Part shown: piece after piece, positions 37,179 through 45,773 of the stretch
Layout of the letters: each line of letters starts with the position of its first letter
Numbering within the stretch: the first letter of the stretch is position 1
NCBI GenBank assembly: GCA_027485795.1
Contig: JAIXQK010000068.1
Span: 1 to 47,126, forward strand
From: Oxalobacteraceae bacterium
GTDB taxonomy: Bacteria; Pseudomonadota; Gammaproteobacteria; Burkholderiales; Burkholderiaceae_D
Reading direction: 5' to 3'
Length of the DNA: 47,126 bases
Program-made: the position numbers and the translations under genes
The notes under the pieces: model-generated
The model's database searches: none
What the model was told of the DNA's origin: nothing
Seen by the model: the letters and a program-made list of their open reading frames with translations, nothing else

Positions 37179-38429
37179 TTATCTAATTCTTTGAATGTCG
37201 GCGCCAACGGCGGATAGCTTGGTCTCCATCCGATCGTAACCTCGATCGAGATGATAGATGCGGTCGATCTGCGTTTCGCCCTCGGCCGCAAGACCCGCAA
37301 TCACCAGCGACGCTGATGCGCGCAGATCGGTTGCCATCACCGGCGCGCCGACCAGCTTGTTAACACCATGTACCACCGCCGTATGACCATCCACCTCAAT
37401 CGACGCACCGAGCCGGTTCAGCTCCTGAACATGCATGAAGCGATTCTCGAAAATCGTCTCAGTGACGCGACTACTACCCTCGGCAATACAGTTCAACGCC
37501 ATCAGCTGTGCTTGCATGTCGGTCGGGAAGCCCGGGTACTCGGTAGTACGAGCACTGACCGATTTCGGGCGCCCCGCCATTTGAACCCGGATCCAATCAT
37601 CACCCGAGGTAAGCACGGCACCCGTCTCCCGCAACTTATCGAACACTGCGTCGAGTAGATCAGCACGTGCGTTTTTCAGGATCACATCACCACCGGCCGC
37701 GGCAACGGCACATAAAAATGTACCTGTCTCGATCCTATCCGCTATCACGGGATGCGTCGTACCATGCAGCGCAGGCACGCCGGTCACCACCAAACGATCA
37801 CTGCCAATACCTTCGATCTGCGCACCCATCGCCACCAGTAGATTTGCCAGATCACTGACTTCGGGTTCGCGCGCGGCATTCTCCAGTACCGTCACACCAT
37901 CGGCGAGTACTGCCGCCATCATCAGGTTCTCGGTACCGGTCACAGTGATCATGTCCGTCACAATGCGCGCGCCTTTCAGCCGCTTTGCCTTGGCATGAAT
38001 GTAGCCCGCCTCGATATGGATCTCGGCGCCCATTGCCTGCAAACCTTTGATGTGCTGATCCACCGGCCGCGAGCCAATCGCGCAGCCGCCGGGCAAAGAA
38101 ACCTTTGCCTCACCAAATCGCGCCAGCAGCGGACCCAACACCAAAATCGAGGCGCGCATGGTCTTGACCATTTCGTACGGCGCCTCCAGCTTGGACACAT
38201 CGCGACCACACAGCTCGAGTACCGCGCCCTTCTCTTCAATCGCCAGCCCCATCTGCCGTAATAGCTTTTGCATGGTGGCCACGTCCTGTAGCTTGGGGAC
38301 ATTGGACAGCGCGAGCGTGTCGGCGGTCAGCAGTCCGGCGCACAGGATGGGCAGCGCGGCATTTTTTGCGCCCGCGATCTCGATCTCGCCAGCCAGTCGA
38401 CGGCTACCGCGGATCAGTAACTTATCCAT
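37179..38429 (-). CDS. murA: UDP-N-acetylglucosamine 1-carboxyvinyltransferase
   Basis: The 416-aa enzyme starts peptidoglycan precursor synthesis by adding enolpyruvate to UDP-GlcNAc and is the fosfomycin target. The catalytic Cys116 is in [16 protein letters not shown], so the normal sensitive form. [17 protein letters not shown] is at the N-terminus. The start overlaps the ibaG stop (TGATG). Confidence 0.97.
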   Translation of the reverse strand: MDKLLIRGSRRLAGEIEIAGAKNAALPILCAGLLTADTLALSNVPKLQDVATMQKLLRQMGLAIEEKGAVLELCGRDVSKLEAPYEMVKTMRASILVLGPLLARFGEAKVSLPGGCAIGSRPVDQHIKGLQAMGAEIHIEAGYIHAKAKRLKGARIVTDMITVTGTENLMMAAVLADGVTVLENAAREPEVSDLANLLVAMGAQIEGIGSDRLVVTGVPALHGTTHPVIADRIETGTFLCAVAAAGGDVILKNARADLLDAVFDKLRETGAVLTSGDDWIRVQMAGRPKSVSARTTEYPGFPTDMQAQLMALNCIAEGSSRVTETIFENRFMHVQELNRLGASIEVDGHTAVVHGVNKLVGAPVMATDLRASASLVIAGLAAEGETQIDRIYHLDRGYDRMETKLSAVGADIQRIR

Positions 38430-38665
38430 CAGGCCTGATACTCCTCGGGCGTCAAGGTCTTCATCGACAGCGCATGGATCTCCGCCTTCATACGGTCGCC
38501 GAGCGCGGCATACACCAGCTGATGACGCTGTATCAGGCGCTTACCTGCAAACGCAGGGGAGACGATCAGCGCAGTAAAGTGCTGTCCGTCACCCTCGACC
38601 TCGAGGTGAGTGCATTCAAGGCCGGCAGCAATGTAGTTCTTGATCAGATCAGGTGTGGGCAGCAC
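38429..38665 (-). CDS. ibaG: BolA-family protein IbaG
   Basis: The 78-aa protein has the BolA KH-like fold: [20 protein letters not shown], then [20 protein letters not shown] with the conserved His, and [18 protein letters not shown]. Family members work with CGFS glutaredoxins in iron-sulphur handling; grxD is at 16.5 kb. It starts with GTG at 38665, supported by GAGG upstream, and overlaps murA by one base. Confidence 0.93.
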   Translation of the reverse strand: MLPTPDLIKNYIAAGLECTHLEVEGDGQHFTALIVSPAFAGKRLIQRHQLVYAALGDRMKAEIHALSMKTLTPEEYQA

Positions 38666-38705
38666 GATTCAACCTCATGAGAAAAACTAATTTTGTTCGA
38701 GACTT

Positions 38706-39461
38706 CTAGTGACGCAACTTGTAGCCCCGCTTTAACAGCGTGACCGCAATGGATGACAACACAATAAAAAACACCAGCACAATCGCCAGACTGGTCAGCG
38801 GTGCCACATCCGAGTGGCCGAAGAAACCATAGCGAAAACCGTCAATCATGTAAAAAAATGGATTGGCATGCGAGATCGCTAGCCAAAATGGCGGTAACGA
38901 GTGCACCGAGTAGAACACACCGGCAAGAAAGGTTGCGGGCACGATCAGGAAATTCTGGAACGCTGCCAGCTGATCAAATTTTTCTGCCCAGATACCTGCG
39001 ATCAGCCCCATGGTACCGAGTATCGCAGCGCCAAGTAGCGCAAACACAATTATCCACAGCGGGGCAACAAAGCTCAGCTTGGCGAACCAGAGCGTAATCA
39101 TCAGCACACCCAATCCCACCATGAAGCCACGAATCATGGCTGCCAGTACGTAGGCACTGAACATCTCCCAGTGCGACAAGGGTGTCAGCAGGATGAATAC
39201 CAGGTTACCGGTGATCTTCGACTGAATTAATGAAGAGGATGAGTTGGCAAAAGCATTTTGCAACACACTCATCATCACTAAACCCGGCACCAAAAACGCG
39301 GTATAGGAAACACCCGGAAATACTTGCACGTGCGCTTCCAGCACATGGCCGAAAATCAGCAGGTATAGCATCGCCGTCACGATTGGTGCGGTCAGCGTCT
39401 GGGTTGCCACTTTCCAGAATCGCAGCAGCTCTTTGTAAAGCAAAGTGCGGAAGCCTGTCAT
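38706..39461 (-). CDS. yadH: ABC-2 type transporter permease (YadH type)
   Basis: The 251-aa inner-membrane protein has six hydrophobic segments and the ABC-2 pattern (YLLIFGHVLEAH, PGLVMMSVLQNAFANSSSSL, and FLAGVFYSVHSLPPFW). It overlaps its ATPase gene by 4 bp. The conserved position between mlaB and ibaG is common in betaproteobacteria; the substrate is unknown, likely an envelope component. Confidence 0.93.
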   Translation of the reverse strand: MTGFRTLLYKELLRFWKVATQTLTAPIVTAMLYLLIFGHVLEAHVQVFPGVSYTAFLVPGLVMMSVLQNAFANSSSSLIQSKITGNLVFILLTPLSHWEMFSAYVLAAMIRGFMVGLGVLMITLWFAKLSFVAPLWIIVFALLGAAILGTMGLIAGIWAEKFDQLAAFQNFLIVPATFLAGVFYSVHSLPPFWLAISHANPFFYMIDGFRYGFFGHSDVAPLTSLAIVLVFFIVLSSIAVTLLKRGYKLRH

Positions 39462-40369
39462 TGCTCGGCTCCCATAACCTGAATGAATACATCTTCCAGA
39501 TCAGCCTGATGCAGCTGTAGATCCTCAATAACAAGTCCCGCCTGACGAATCTTCGCGAGGATACGCTCTACCTCGTCATGCTGCGTCACGCGTAAGGTGT
39601 ACTGGCGTCCCGCCGTCAACTCGTCGGGGTGAGGCAACAGACGGTGCAACTCAGTCGGTAAAACACCTTCAGCCAGACGTACCACCAACTGTGAGCCGGA
39701 GATACGCTTGAGCAGCGCTGCGGTCGAATCCAGCGCAACAACCGACCCTGCCTTCAGCATCGCGATGCGGCTGCAAAGTGCCTGCGCTTCTTCCAGGTAA
39801 TGGGTCGTCAACACCACTGTATGACCTTCGCGGTTGAGTCGCCCAATGAAACCCCACAGCGTCTGCCGCAGTTCGACGTCGACGCCTGCGGTTGGCTCAT
39901 CCAGCATGATCACCGGTGGTTTATGCACCAGTGCCTGTGCCACCAACACCCGGCGCTTCATCCCACCCGACAGCGCGCGCATATTGGTATCCGCCTTCGT
40001 GGTTAAACCTAGCTCATGCAGGATCTCGTCAATCCAGGCGTCATTACCTGAGATGCCGAAGTACCCGGATTGCATACGCAAGGTCTCGCGCACCGTGAAG
40101 AACGGGTCGAACACCAGCTCCTGCGGCACCACACCGATGGCGCGACGCGCGGCGCGAAAATCATTCACCACGTCATGCCCAAGGATGCTGACACTGCCAT
40201 GATCTGCACGAGCGAGTCCGGCAATGATCGAGATCAGCGTGGTCTTGCCGGCGCCGTTCGGGCCCAGCAGGCCGAAAAATTCGCCGGTGGCGATATCAAG
40301 CGACACGCCGTCGAGCGCTTGCAGCGCGCCGAAGCGTTTCTTGACTTGGTCAATCCGGATGGCAGCCAT
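39458..40369 (-). CDS. yadG: ABC transporter ATPase (YadG type)
   Basis: The 303-aa ATPase has Walker A GPNGAGKTT, the signature LSGGMKRRVLVAQAL, Walker B VIMLDEPTAGVD and a switch His in TTHYLEE. A C-terminal domain (about 225-303) extends past the core. It forms an exporter with the overlapping permease. A TATAAT at 40421-40426 on the minus strand lies about 50 bp upstream. Confidence 0.95.
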   Translation of the reverse strand: MAAIRIDQVKKRFGALQALDGVSLDIATGEFFGLLGPNGAGKTTLISIIAGLARADHGSVSILGHDVVNDFRAARRAIGVVPQELVFDPFFTVRETLRMQSGYFGISGNDAWIDEILHELGLTTKADTNMRALSGGMKRRVLVAQALVHKPPVIMLDEPTAGVDVELRQTLWGFIGRLNREGHTVVLTTHYLEEAQALCSRIAMLKAGSVVALDSTAALLKRISGSQLVVRLAEGVLPTELHRLLPHPDELTAGRQYTLRVTQHDEVERILAKIRQAGLVIEDLQLHQADLEDVFIQVMGAEQ

Positions 40370-40420
40370 GTTGGCGAGGAAGGGTGACGCGCTAGCGCGC
40401 CGAGAGGCGCAAAGTCCTTG

Positions 40421-40426
40421 ATTATA
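40421..40426 (-). promoter_or_regulatory. possible -10 box upstream of yadG
   Basis: TATAAT on the minus strand, about 52 bp before the yadG ATG; the expected -35 (CGAGTT) is weak. GC-rich hairpins (GCGCC/GGCGC) follow in the leader. Confidence 0.3.
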
Positions 40427-40457
40427 GGGGATTTACCGCCGGAAACTCGGCGACAAC

Positions 40458-40715
40458 TTAGCGCGGCAGCAACTGATCGACGCCGTACAGCTTGGCCAGG
40501 CTATCCAGACCGGGGGGGTGCTGGGTGACATGAAGCGTTTTACCCAACTTGGTAGCCGCGCGCTGCCACGCCAGCAGGGTGGCCACTGCCGCCGAATCGA
40601 AATGCTGTAATGCGCCAAGATCAATCTCGGTATCCCCGGTCGCAATCGCTTGCAGTCCTTGCGCCAGAACCGCTTCTGCCTCGTGCATGGTCAAGGTGGT
40701 GGGTGCAAAAGGCAT
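40458..40715 (-). CDS. mlaB: MlaB STAS-domain protein
   Basis: The 85-aa STAS protein stabilises the MlaFE ATPase complex in phospholipid transport. IDLGALQHFDSAAVATLLAW holds the STAS loop with the conserved Asp-Ser. The ATG at 40715 is one base after the mlaC stop; the longer upstream frame overlaps mlaC and lacks similarity. Confidence 0.88.
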   Translation of the reverse strand: MPFAPTTLTMHEAEAVLAQGLQAIATGDTEIDLGALQHFDSAAVATLLAWQRAATKLGKTLHVTQHPPGLDSLAKLYGVDQLLPR

Positions 40716-40716
40716 G

Positions 40717-41376
40717 TCAGCTCTTGGCGGCCGGCTTGGCAGGATCTGCAGATAGTTGCTTGTTACGCTCATTGAGCGCCTTGATAAGCCCGTCAATACC
40801 GCCTTTCTGGATCTCCGCCGCAAAACTATTGCGATAGGTCTGAACCAACCAAGCGCCAAGAATGTTGACATCCACAATCTTCCAACCGTTTGGGCCCTTC
40901 TCCAGTCGATAGTTGAGCTGAATCGGGTCGCCACGCGATTGAATCACCGCTGTACGAACCTCAACCTCGGTATCGTCGGGGGTAGCGCGCATCGGCTTGA
41001 ACTCGAGCGTTTGATTGCGGATCTGGGCAACGGCTCCGGCGTAGGTATACACCAGTAGCGTCCTGAACTCATTCGTCAGCGCCTGCTGCTGTTCCGGCGT
41101 CGCTTCCCGCCAGTAGCGCCCCGCCGTGAGTTGGGTCATTCGCTGGAAGTTTATGTGGGGCAGGATCTTGGCCCTCACAACTTCCATGATCCGCTCCTGA
41201 TTACCGGCTTGGACCTGTTTATCCGTCTTCGCGATCGCCAGAATTTCCTCGCTCACGCGCTTAACCAAGGCATCCGGGGCCTCTTGCGCCCAAGCAGTAC
41301 CAAGTTGCAAGGCGATGACGGCAACGGGGTAGGCGACAAGACGCTTAAGAAGCGTCGTCATTGAACATTTGGACAT
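40717..41376 (-). CDS. mlaC: MlaC periplasmic phospholipid carrier
   Basis: The 219-aa protein has a signal peptide (ending near GTAWA) and the MlaC fold: EEILAIAKTDKQVQAGN, INFQRMTQLTAGRYWREATP, LLVYTYAGAVAQIR and GPNGWKIVDVNILGAWLVQT. It ferries lipid between MlaA at the outer membrane and MlaFEDB. The start is either this ATG or one 15 bp inside; neither has a strong ribosome site. Confidence 0.94.
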   Translation of the reverse strand: MSKCSMTTLLKRLVAYPVAVIALQLGTAWAQEAPDALVKRVSEEILAIAKTDKQVQAGNQERIMEVVRAKILPHINFQRMTQLTAGRYWREATPEQQQALTNEFRTLLVYTYAGAVAQIRNQTLEFKPMRATPDDTEVEVRTAVIQSRGDPIQLNYRLEKGPNGWKIVDVNILGAWLVQTYRNSFAAEIQKGGIDGLIKALNERNKQLSADPAKPAAKS

Positions 41377-41477
41377 CTGGTCGCGATCGGTTAGAAAGGG
41401 TTATTGATGATAACCAAATTTTGTTCAGCCCGGCCATATCATCCGATGGGTGGCTCAGCCCTTATTGGGCGTTCAGA

Positions 41478-42182
41478 TCAACGCGGGGATTCGCCGTCGA
41501 GTACTTTCAACTCGCGCCGCTGGAGATAGGCATCCCGAACGAACTGGTAAGGGTCGAGCGCCACGCGCTCGATCATATCGGTTGCGGGCAGCAAGCGGGC
41601 CCGATCATCTACCAGCCGCAGTGCGCGTAGTGAGTTTTCAGCGACCGAGGGCTCCACTAAATTCAAGGGATCCGCATACAAATCCAAGGGCTTGGCAAAA
41701 GTATCTCGCATGGTGCTCGGGCCAAACACGGGCAGCATGACATAGGGGCCGGGCTTGATGCCCCATACGCCCAGTGTCTGCCCGAAATCTTCGTCATGCT
41801 TGGCTAAACCGAGTTTGCTCGCCACATCGACCAAACCAGCAACGCCCAGAGTGGTATTGACCAACACGCGACCGGTGTCTTGAAACCCATCGCGCGGCTT
41901 CATCTGGAAAAAGTTGTTCAGCGCGGTCCAGACATCAGCAATGTTGCCGAAGAAATTACCGACAGCAGACTGCACAAAGTCCGGGACGTAGTTGGAGTAG
42001 CCTTTTGAAACCGGCTTTACCAGCACTTGGTCAAATACTTGGTTGACCGCAAACACCTTACGATTAAAATTTTCATAAGGATCGCGCGGGTCGGAACGCT
42101 GGCTAACCGGCGTGGCGCAGCCGCCTAACGAAAGGAGAATTACCAAAATACCCAGACGGCGGGCGGCTCGGGTTGTCTTCAT
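41478..42182 (-). CDS. mlaA: MlaA (VacJ) outer-membrane lipoprotein
   Basis: The 234-aa lipoprotein removes phospholipid from the outer leaflet. The lipobox is LLSLGGC; DPYENFNRKVFAVNQVFD is the family signature, and GLAKHDEDFGQTLGVWGIKP and YVMLPVFGPSTMRDT follow. It lies inside the mla operon, overlapping mlaD by 4 bp, unlike in E. coli where it is separate. Confidence 0.95.
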   Translation of the reverse strand: MKTTRAARRLGILVILLSLGGCATPVSQRSDPRDPYENFNRKVFAVNQVFDQVLVKPVSKGYSNYVPDFVQSAVGNFFGNIADVWTALNNFFQMKPRDGFQDTGRVLVNTTLGVAGLVDVASKLGLAKHDEDFGQTLGVWGIKPGPYVMLPVFGPSTMRDTFAKPLDLYADPLNLVEPSVAENSLRALRLVDDRARLLPATDMIERVALDPYQFVRDAYLQRRELKVLDGESPR

Positions 42183-42655
42183 TTTTCGGCTTCCTTGCTA
42201 CCCTCGGCGGCTTTGCTGAACAAGAATTGGCTTATCAAGTTTTCAAGCACAATCGCCGATTGCGTGATCTTGATGCGGTCGCCCTCACCGAAATTTTTTT
42301 CATCTGCGCCTGCGTCAAGACCAATGTACTGCTCACCTAGCAAACCAGAGGTCAGAATTTTCGCTGAACTGTCGCGCGGGAACTTCACATCGGCCTGCAT
42401 CCGTATCGTGACGGTCGCCTGAAAAGTGCGGTCATCAAAACCGATTGAATCTACCCTGCCCACCACCACGCCGGCACTTTTGACTGGCGCACGTGGCTTC
42501 AGACCGCCAATGTTATCGAAGCGCGCCACCAGCGTGTAGCCCGGGCCAAAACTCATCGCACCAAGGTTGCCGACTTTGAGCGCCAGAAACATGAGCGCTG
42601 TCGCGCCGATCAGCACGAACAGGCCAACCCACACGTCCAAGGATTTACGTTGCAT
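42179..42655 (-). CDS. mlaD: MlaD MCE-domain protein
   Basis: The 158-aa protein has an N-terminal membrane anchor (VWVGLFVLIGATALMFLALK) and an MCE domain (about 38-120: YTLVARFDNIGGLKPRAPVK, then GVVVGRVDSIGFD and SSAKILTSGLLGEQYIGLD). It forms the hexameric channel with MlaFE. Confidence 0.95.
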   Translation of the reverse strand: MQRKSLDVWVGLFVLIGATALMFLALKVGNLGAMSFGPGYTLVARFDNIGGLKPRAPVKSAGVVVGRVDSIGFDDRTFQATVTIRMQADVKFPRDSSAKILTSGLLGEQYIGLDAGADEKNFGEGDRIKITQSAIVLENLISQFLFSKAAEGSKEAEK

Positions 42656-42667
42656 CCTTTTTCCTCT

Positions 42668-43444
42668 TCAAGAGAACATCAGTGCTGTTAGCAGAAAATC
42701 CAGCCACAGCACCATCAATGATCCAATTACAACTGTGCGCGTGGTCGCTCGCGCCACGCCCTCCGGAGTCGCAGCCGCGATATAGCCTTGGTAAAGCGCG
42801 ATGAACGTCACCGCCACACCAAATACCACGCTTTTGAGCACACCATTACCGATGTCAGCCCACAGCTCGACACCGCCTTGCATCTGCGACCAAAATGCAC
42901 CCTCATCAACGCCAATCAGCAGGACACCGACCACATAGCCACCCAGCACACCGACCGCCGAGAACACCGCCGCCAACAGGGGCATCGCAATCACACCTGC
43001 CCAAAAGCGCGGGGCTAATACACGCGTCAATGGGTTAACCGCCATCATCTCCATCGCCGCTAATTGCTCGGTGGCCTTCATCAGACCAATTTCAGCCGTG
43101 AGCGAGGTGCCCGCTCTTCCTGCAAACAGCAGCGCTGTTACTACAGGTCCCAACTCGCGCACCAGTGACAAAGCGACAAGCAGCCCGAGCGCCTGCTCCG
43201 AGCCATATTTGTTGAGTGTGTAATAGCCTTGCAGGCCAAGCACAAAACCGACAAACAAGCCCGAGACCGCAATGATCACCAGCGAGTAATTGCCGATGAA
43301 ATGCACCTGATCCGTGACGAGTCGAAAGCGCCGTAACAAGCCACCACTCGCCAACAACATTGCAACAAAGGTTCGCAGCTGCAGGCCGAAATTGGCCAAC
43401 CCGCCCCGCACCTGACTACCAATATCGGCGAGCCAGTCGATCAT
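42668..43444 (-). CDS. mlaE: MlaE permease
   Basis: The 258-aa permease has the MlaE family motifs GFVLGLQGYYTLNKYGSEQA, ELGPVVTALLFAGRAGTSLT, EIGLMKATEQLAAMEMMAVN and PRFWAGVIAMPLL. It has five or six membrane segments. The start overlaps mlaF by 4 bp. Confidence 0.95.
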   Translation of the reverse strand: MIDWLADIGSQVRGGLANFGLQLRTFVAMLLASGGLLRRFRLVTDQVHFIGNYSLVIIAVSGLFVGFVLGLQGYYTLNKYGSEQALGLLVALSLVRELGPVVTALLFAGRAGTSLTAEIGLMKATEQLAAMEMMAVNPLTRVLAPRFWAGVIAMPLLAAVFSAVGVLGGYVVGVLLIGVDEGAFWSQMQGGVELWADIGNGVLKSVVFGVAVTFIALYQGYIAAATPEGVARATTRTVVIGSLMVLWLDFLLTALMFS

Positions 43445-44244
43445 GCGTCGCCCCCCAGGCCGAGCAGTTCGTCAATCGGTCGCCCCGGGTAATGAAAGGG
43501 TACGGGTCCATCGGCTTGTGCGTTTACAAACTGCTTCACATACGGATCGGACGAAGCACGCATCTCTTGAGGTGTACCGTGCGCAACGATGCAGCCCTGC
43601 GAGAGAAAATAGACGTAGTCAGCGATCAAGAAAGATTCGTTTACGTCATGTGACACCACAATCGAGGTCGACCCCAGTGCATCATTGAGCTTACGGATCA
43701 AATTCGCCGTAACGCCCATCGAGATCGGGTCCAAGCCCGCAAACGGCTCGTCGTACATGATCAGTTGAGGATCCAGCGCAATCGCACGTGCGAGCGCAAC
43801 GCGTCGCGCCATACCCCCTGAAATCTCGCTCGGCTTGAGGGAGGCTGCATTTGATAAGCCGACTGCGTGCAACTTCATCAGGACTAGATCACGGATCATC
43901 GACGCTGGTAAAGCCGTGTGCTCACGCAAAGGGAATGCCACATTGTCAAACACCGAGAGGTCGGTGAATAAGGCGCCATGCTGAAACAGCATACCCATCC
44001 GGCGGCGCAATCGATACAAGCTGGCCTGATCCAGTGCAGCCAAGTTCTGACCATCCACCGTCACGCTGCCGGACTGAGCAGCGATCTGCCCACCAATTAG
44101 CCGCAGCACGGTGGTCTTGCCGGACCCGGAACCACCCATCACGGCGATGACCTTGCCACGCTCAAATTGCATCGTGAGCCCGGCAAGAATTGGCCGCTCG
44201 TTGTAGCCGAAGTTCAAATCGCGGATATCGACGAGGTGAGACAA
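43441..44244 (-). CDS. mlaF: MlaF ATPase
   Basis: The ATPase has Walker A GGSGSGKTTVLR, signature ISGGMARRVALARA, Walker B LIMYDEPFAGLDP and switch His in VSHDVNE. Similarity begins at VDIRDLNFGY. I place the start at TTG 44244 because the longer ATG start (44382) would add ~46 unrelated residues and would overlap the divergent gene at 44370. A TACAAT (44276-44281 on the minus strand) may be its -10. No clear ribosome site is visible, so the start is uncertain. Confidence 0.88.
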   Translation of the reverse strand: MSHLVDIRDLNFGYNERPILAGLTMQFERGKVIAVMGGSGSGKTTVLRLIGGQIAAQSGSVTVDGQNLAALDQASLYRLRRRMGMLFQHGALFTDLSVFDNVAFPLREHTALPASMIRDLVLMKLHAVGLSNAASLKPSEISGGMARRVALARAIALDPQLIMYDEPFAGLDPISMGVTANLIRKLNDALGSTSIVVSHDVNESFLIADYVYFLSQGCIVAHGTPQEMRASSDPYVKQFVNAQADGPVPFHYPGRPIDELLGLGGDA

Positions 44245-44369
44245 GAGGGTGCTCGGAGACGAAGGAAACGCCCATTGTAAAACATGCGCCCGGAATAGCT
44301 CAGCGATCGTGGCTGAGGCCGCGCTAACTTGGGGTGGTATAAACGCATAACTCTGGCCACGATCACCGC

Positions 44370-44756
44370 ATGAAATTGACACTTCAGCTGCTGACGCTCG
44401 TATTTGGCATCAGTCATGCCGGCTTGGCAACGTCGCTCAATATTGCCTGTGATGCTGAATACGGCGGGAAAGCAGAGCGGATCATCGTTCGACCTGCTGC
44501 AGATGCATTCTCTTTTCAATCCGTTTCACTCGAAGACCGTTTCCGTTTTCAAGCGCAGTGGCTGCCGCAGCGAAGCAAGCTGAAAACTTTTCTTTACGAG
44601 CGGCGCGGTCGATCGTTTGTATTGCTGCATGCATCGGAGTACCCTCTGCCACCGAGCGCATGCCCCAAAGAAGGTCTTGATTTCGGCTTGAACAAAGTCT
44701 ACGCATCCGAGCTGGAGCGAGAAGTTCTTTACCAATGCCGAATGTACTGTGAGTAG
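44370..44756 (+). CDS. small secreted protein of unknown function
   Basis: The 128-aa product starts with a signal peptide (LTLQLLTLVFGISHAGLA). The mature part has four cysteines (NIACDAEYGG, PSACPKEG and YQCRMYCE) and a FRFQAQWLPQRSKLKTFLYE stretch. I do not know the family. It is 3 bp before the CapA-like gene and probably co-transcribed. Together they separate mlaF from gltD. Confidence 0.7.
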   Translation: MKLTLQLLTLVFGISHAGLATSLNIACDAEYGGKAERIIVRPAADAFSFQSVSLEDRFRFQAQWLPQRSKLKTFLYERRGRSFVLLHASEYPLPPSACPKEGLDFGLNKVYASELEREVLYQCRMYCE

Positions 44757-44759
44757 AGA

Positions 44760-45707
44760 ATGCTAAGGCGGCTCGGTCTTTTATTGATGATTGTTTGGGC
44801 TAGTCAGGGGCCGGCACTTGCCCAAGGTTCTGACATCAGGGTGGTATTCGCCGGTGATGTCATGCTGGCGGATGGGCCGGGGCGATTGATCCGCTCCGGG
44901 AAAGACCCGTTTCGTCATGTGGCGGCGGTGCTGAAAGATGCAGATATCGCGATCGGCAATCTCGAATGCGTCATTGCCTCCAGCGGCAAGCCTGAGCCCA
45001 AGCCTTATACCTTCCGTGCGCCGAAACAATCACTTCGTTTGCTGAAAAAATATTTCAGCGCCGTGTCGCTAGCGAATAATCACTCGGGTGATTTTGGCAA
45101 AGGCGCATTCAGCGAGATGCTGCAACTGCTCGAGCGGCATCAGATGCCTTATTTTGGTGGCGGGCGAAATCTGCGCGCTGCGCATCAGCCCTACATCCGA
45201 GAAGTCCGTGGCAAGCGGATTGCCATCCTCGGCTATAACGGTTTCTTCCCACGCAGCTTTGAAGCACTTGAAGACGCGCCTGGTATTGCCTGGCTGGATG
45301 AGGACATGGTGGTGGAGGCAATCCAGCACACCAAACAGATACTAGGCGTGGATTTTCTGATCGTCTACCCGCACTGGGGCTGGGAGTATCAGAAACTCGC
45401 CTCACCCCGGCAGCGCCAACTGGCGCGCCTGATGATCGACAGTGGCGCTGACGCGGTGGTCGGCGGTCACCCGCATGTGACCCAAGACATCGAGGTTTAT
45501 CAGGGCAAGCCGATTTTTTACAGTCTGGGTAATTTTGTTTTCGATGGCTTCAGCGATCGCGACACGCGGACCGGCTGGCTACTGGAACTGACTTTGAAAC
45601 AAGCAGGCGGGATGAGCTGGCGAATTAATGAAGTCAGTATCGATGCCAAAGGTGTGCCGCGTCTCTCCGGCCGAGTCGAGCAAACTACAACGAGTGAACC
45701 ACACTAG
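44760..45707 (+). CDS. CapA/PGA-synthesis-like metallophosphatase-fold protein
   Basis: The 315-aa protein has a signal peptide (to about ALAQ) and the PGA_cap family motifs FAGDVMLADG, GNLECVIASSG, SLANNHSGDFG, HWGWEYQ, VGGHPHVTQDIE and YSLGNFVFD. Bacillus CapA works in poly-gamma-glutamate capsule export. No capB, capC or other capsule gene is near, so another envelope role is likely. It ends in a long hairpin terminator. Confidence 0.85.
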   Translation: MLRRLGLLLMIVWASQGPALAQGSDIRVVFAGDVMLADGPGRLIRSGKDPFRHVAAVLKDADIAIGNLECVIASSGKPEPKPYTFRAPKQSLRLLKKYFSAVSLANNHSGDFGKGAFSEMLQLLERHQMPYFGGGRNLRAAHQPYIREVRGKRIAILGYNGFFPRSFEALEDAPGIAWLDEDMVVEAIQHTKQILGVDFLIVYPHWGWEYQKLASPRQRQLARLMIDSGADAVVGGHPHVTQDIEVYQGKPIFYSLGNFVFDGFSDRDTRTGWLLELTLKQAGGMSWRINEVSIDAKGVPRLSGRVEQTTTSEPH

Positions 45708-45765
45708 AAAAGGGCCGATCAGAACACACTGCAATTCGGTGTGTTTTGATCGACCCTTTTTCTAG
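45704..45765. terminator. long bidirectional terminator between capA-like gene and gltD
   Basis: CTAGAAAAGGG...CGATCA...AACACAC pairs with GTGTGTT...TGATCG...CCCTTTTTCTAG, an almost perfect stem of about 24 bp with a short loop near 45730-45737. T runs are present on both strands. It serves the convergent CapA-like gene and gltD. Confidence 0.9.
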
Positions 45766-45773
45766 CGCGCAGA

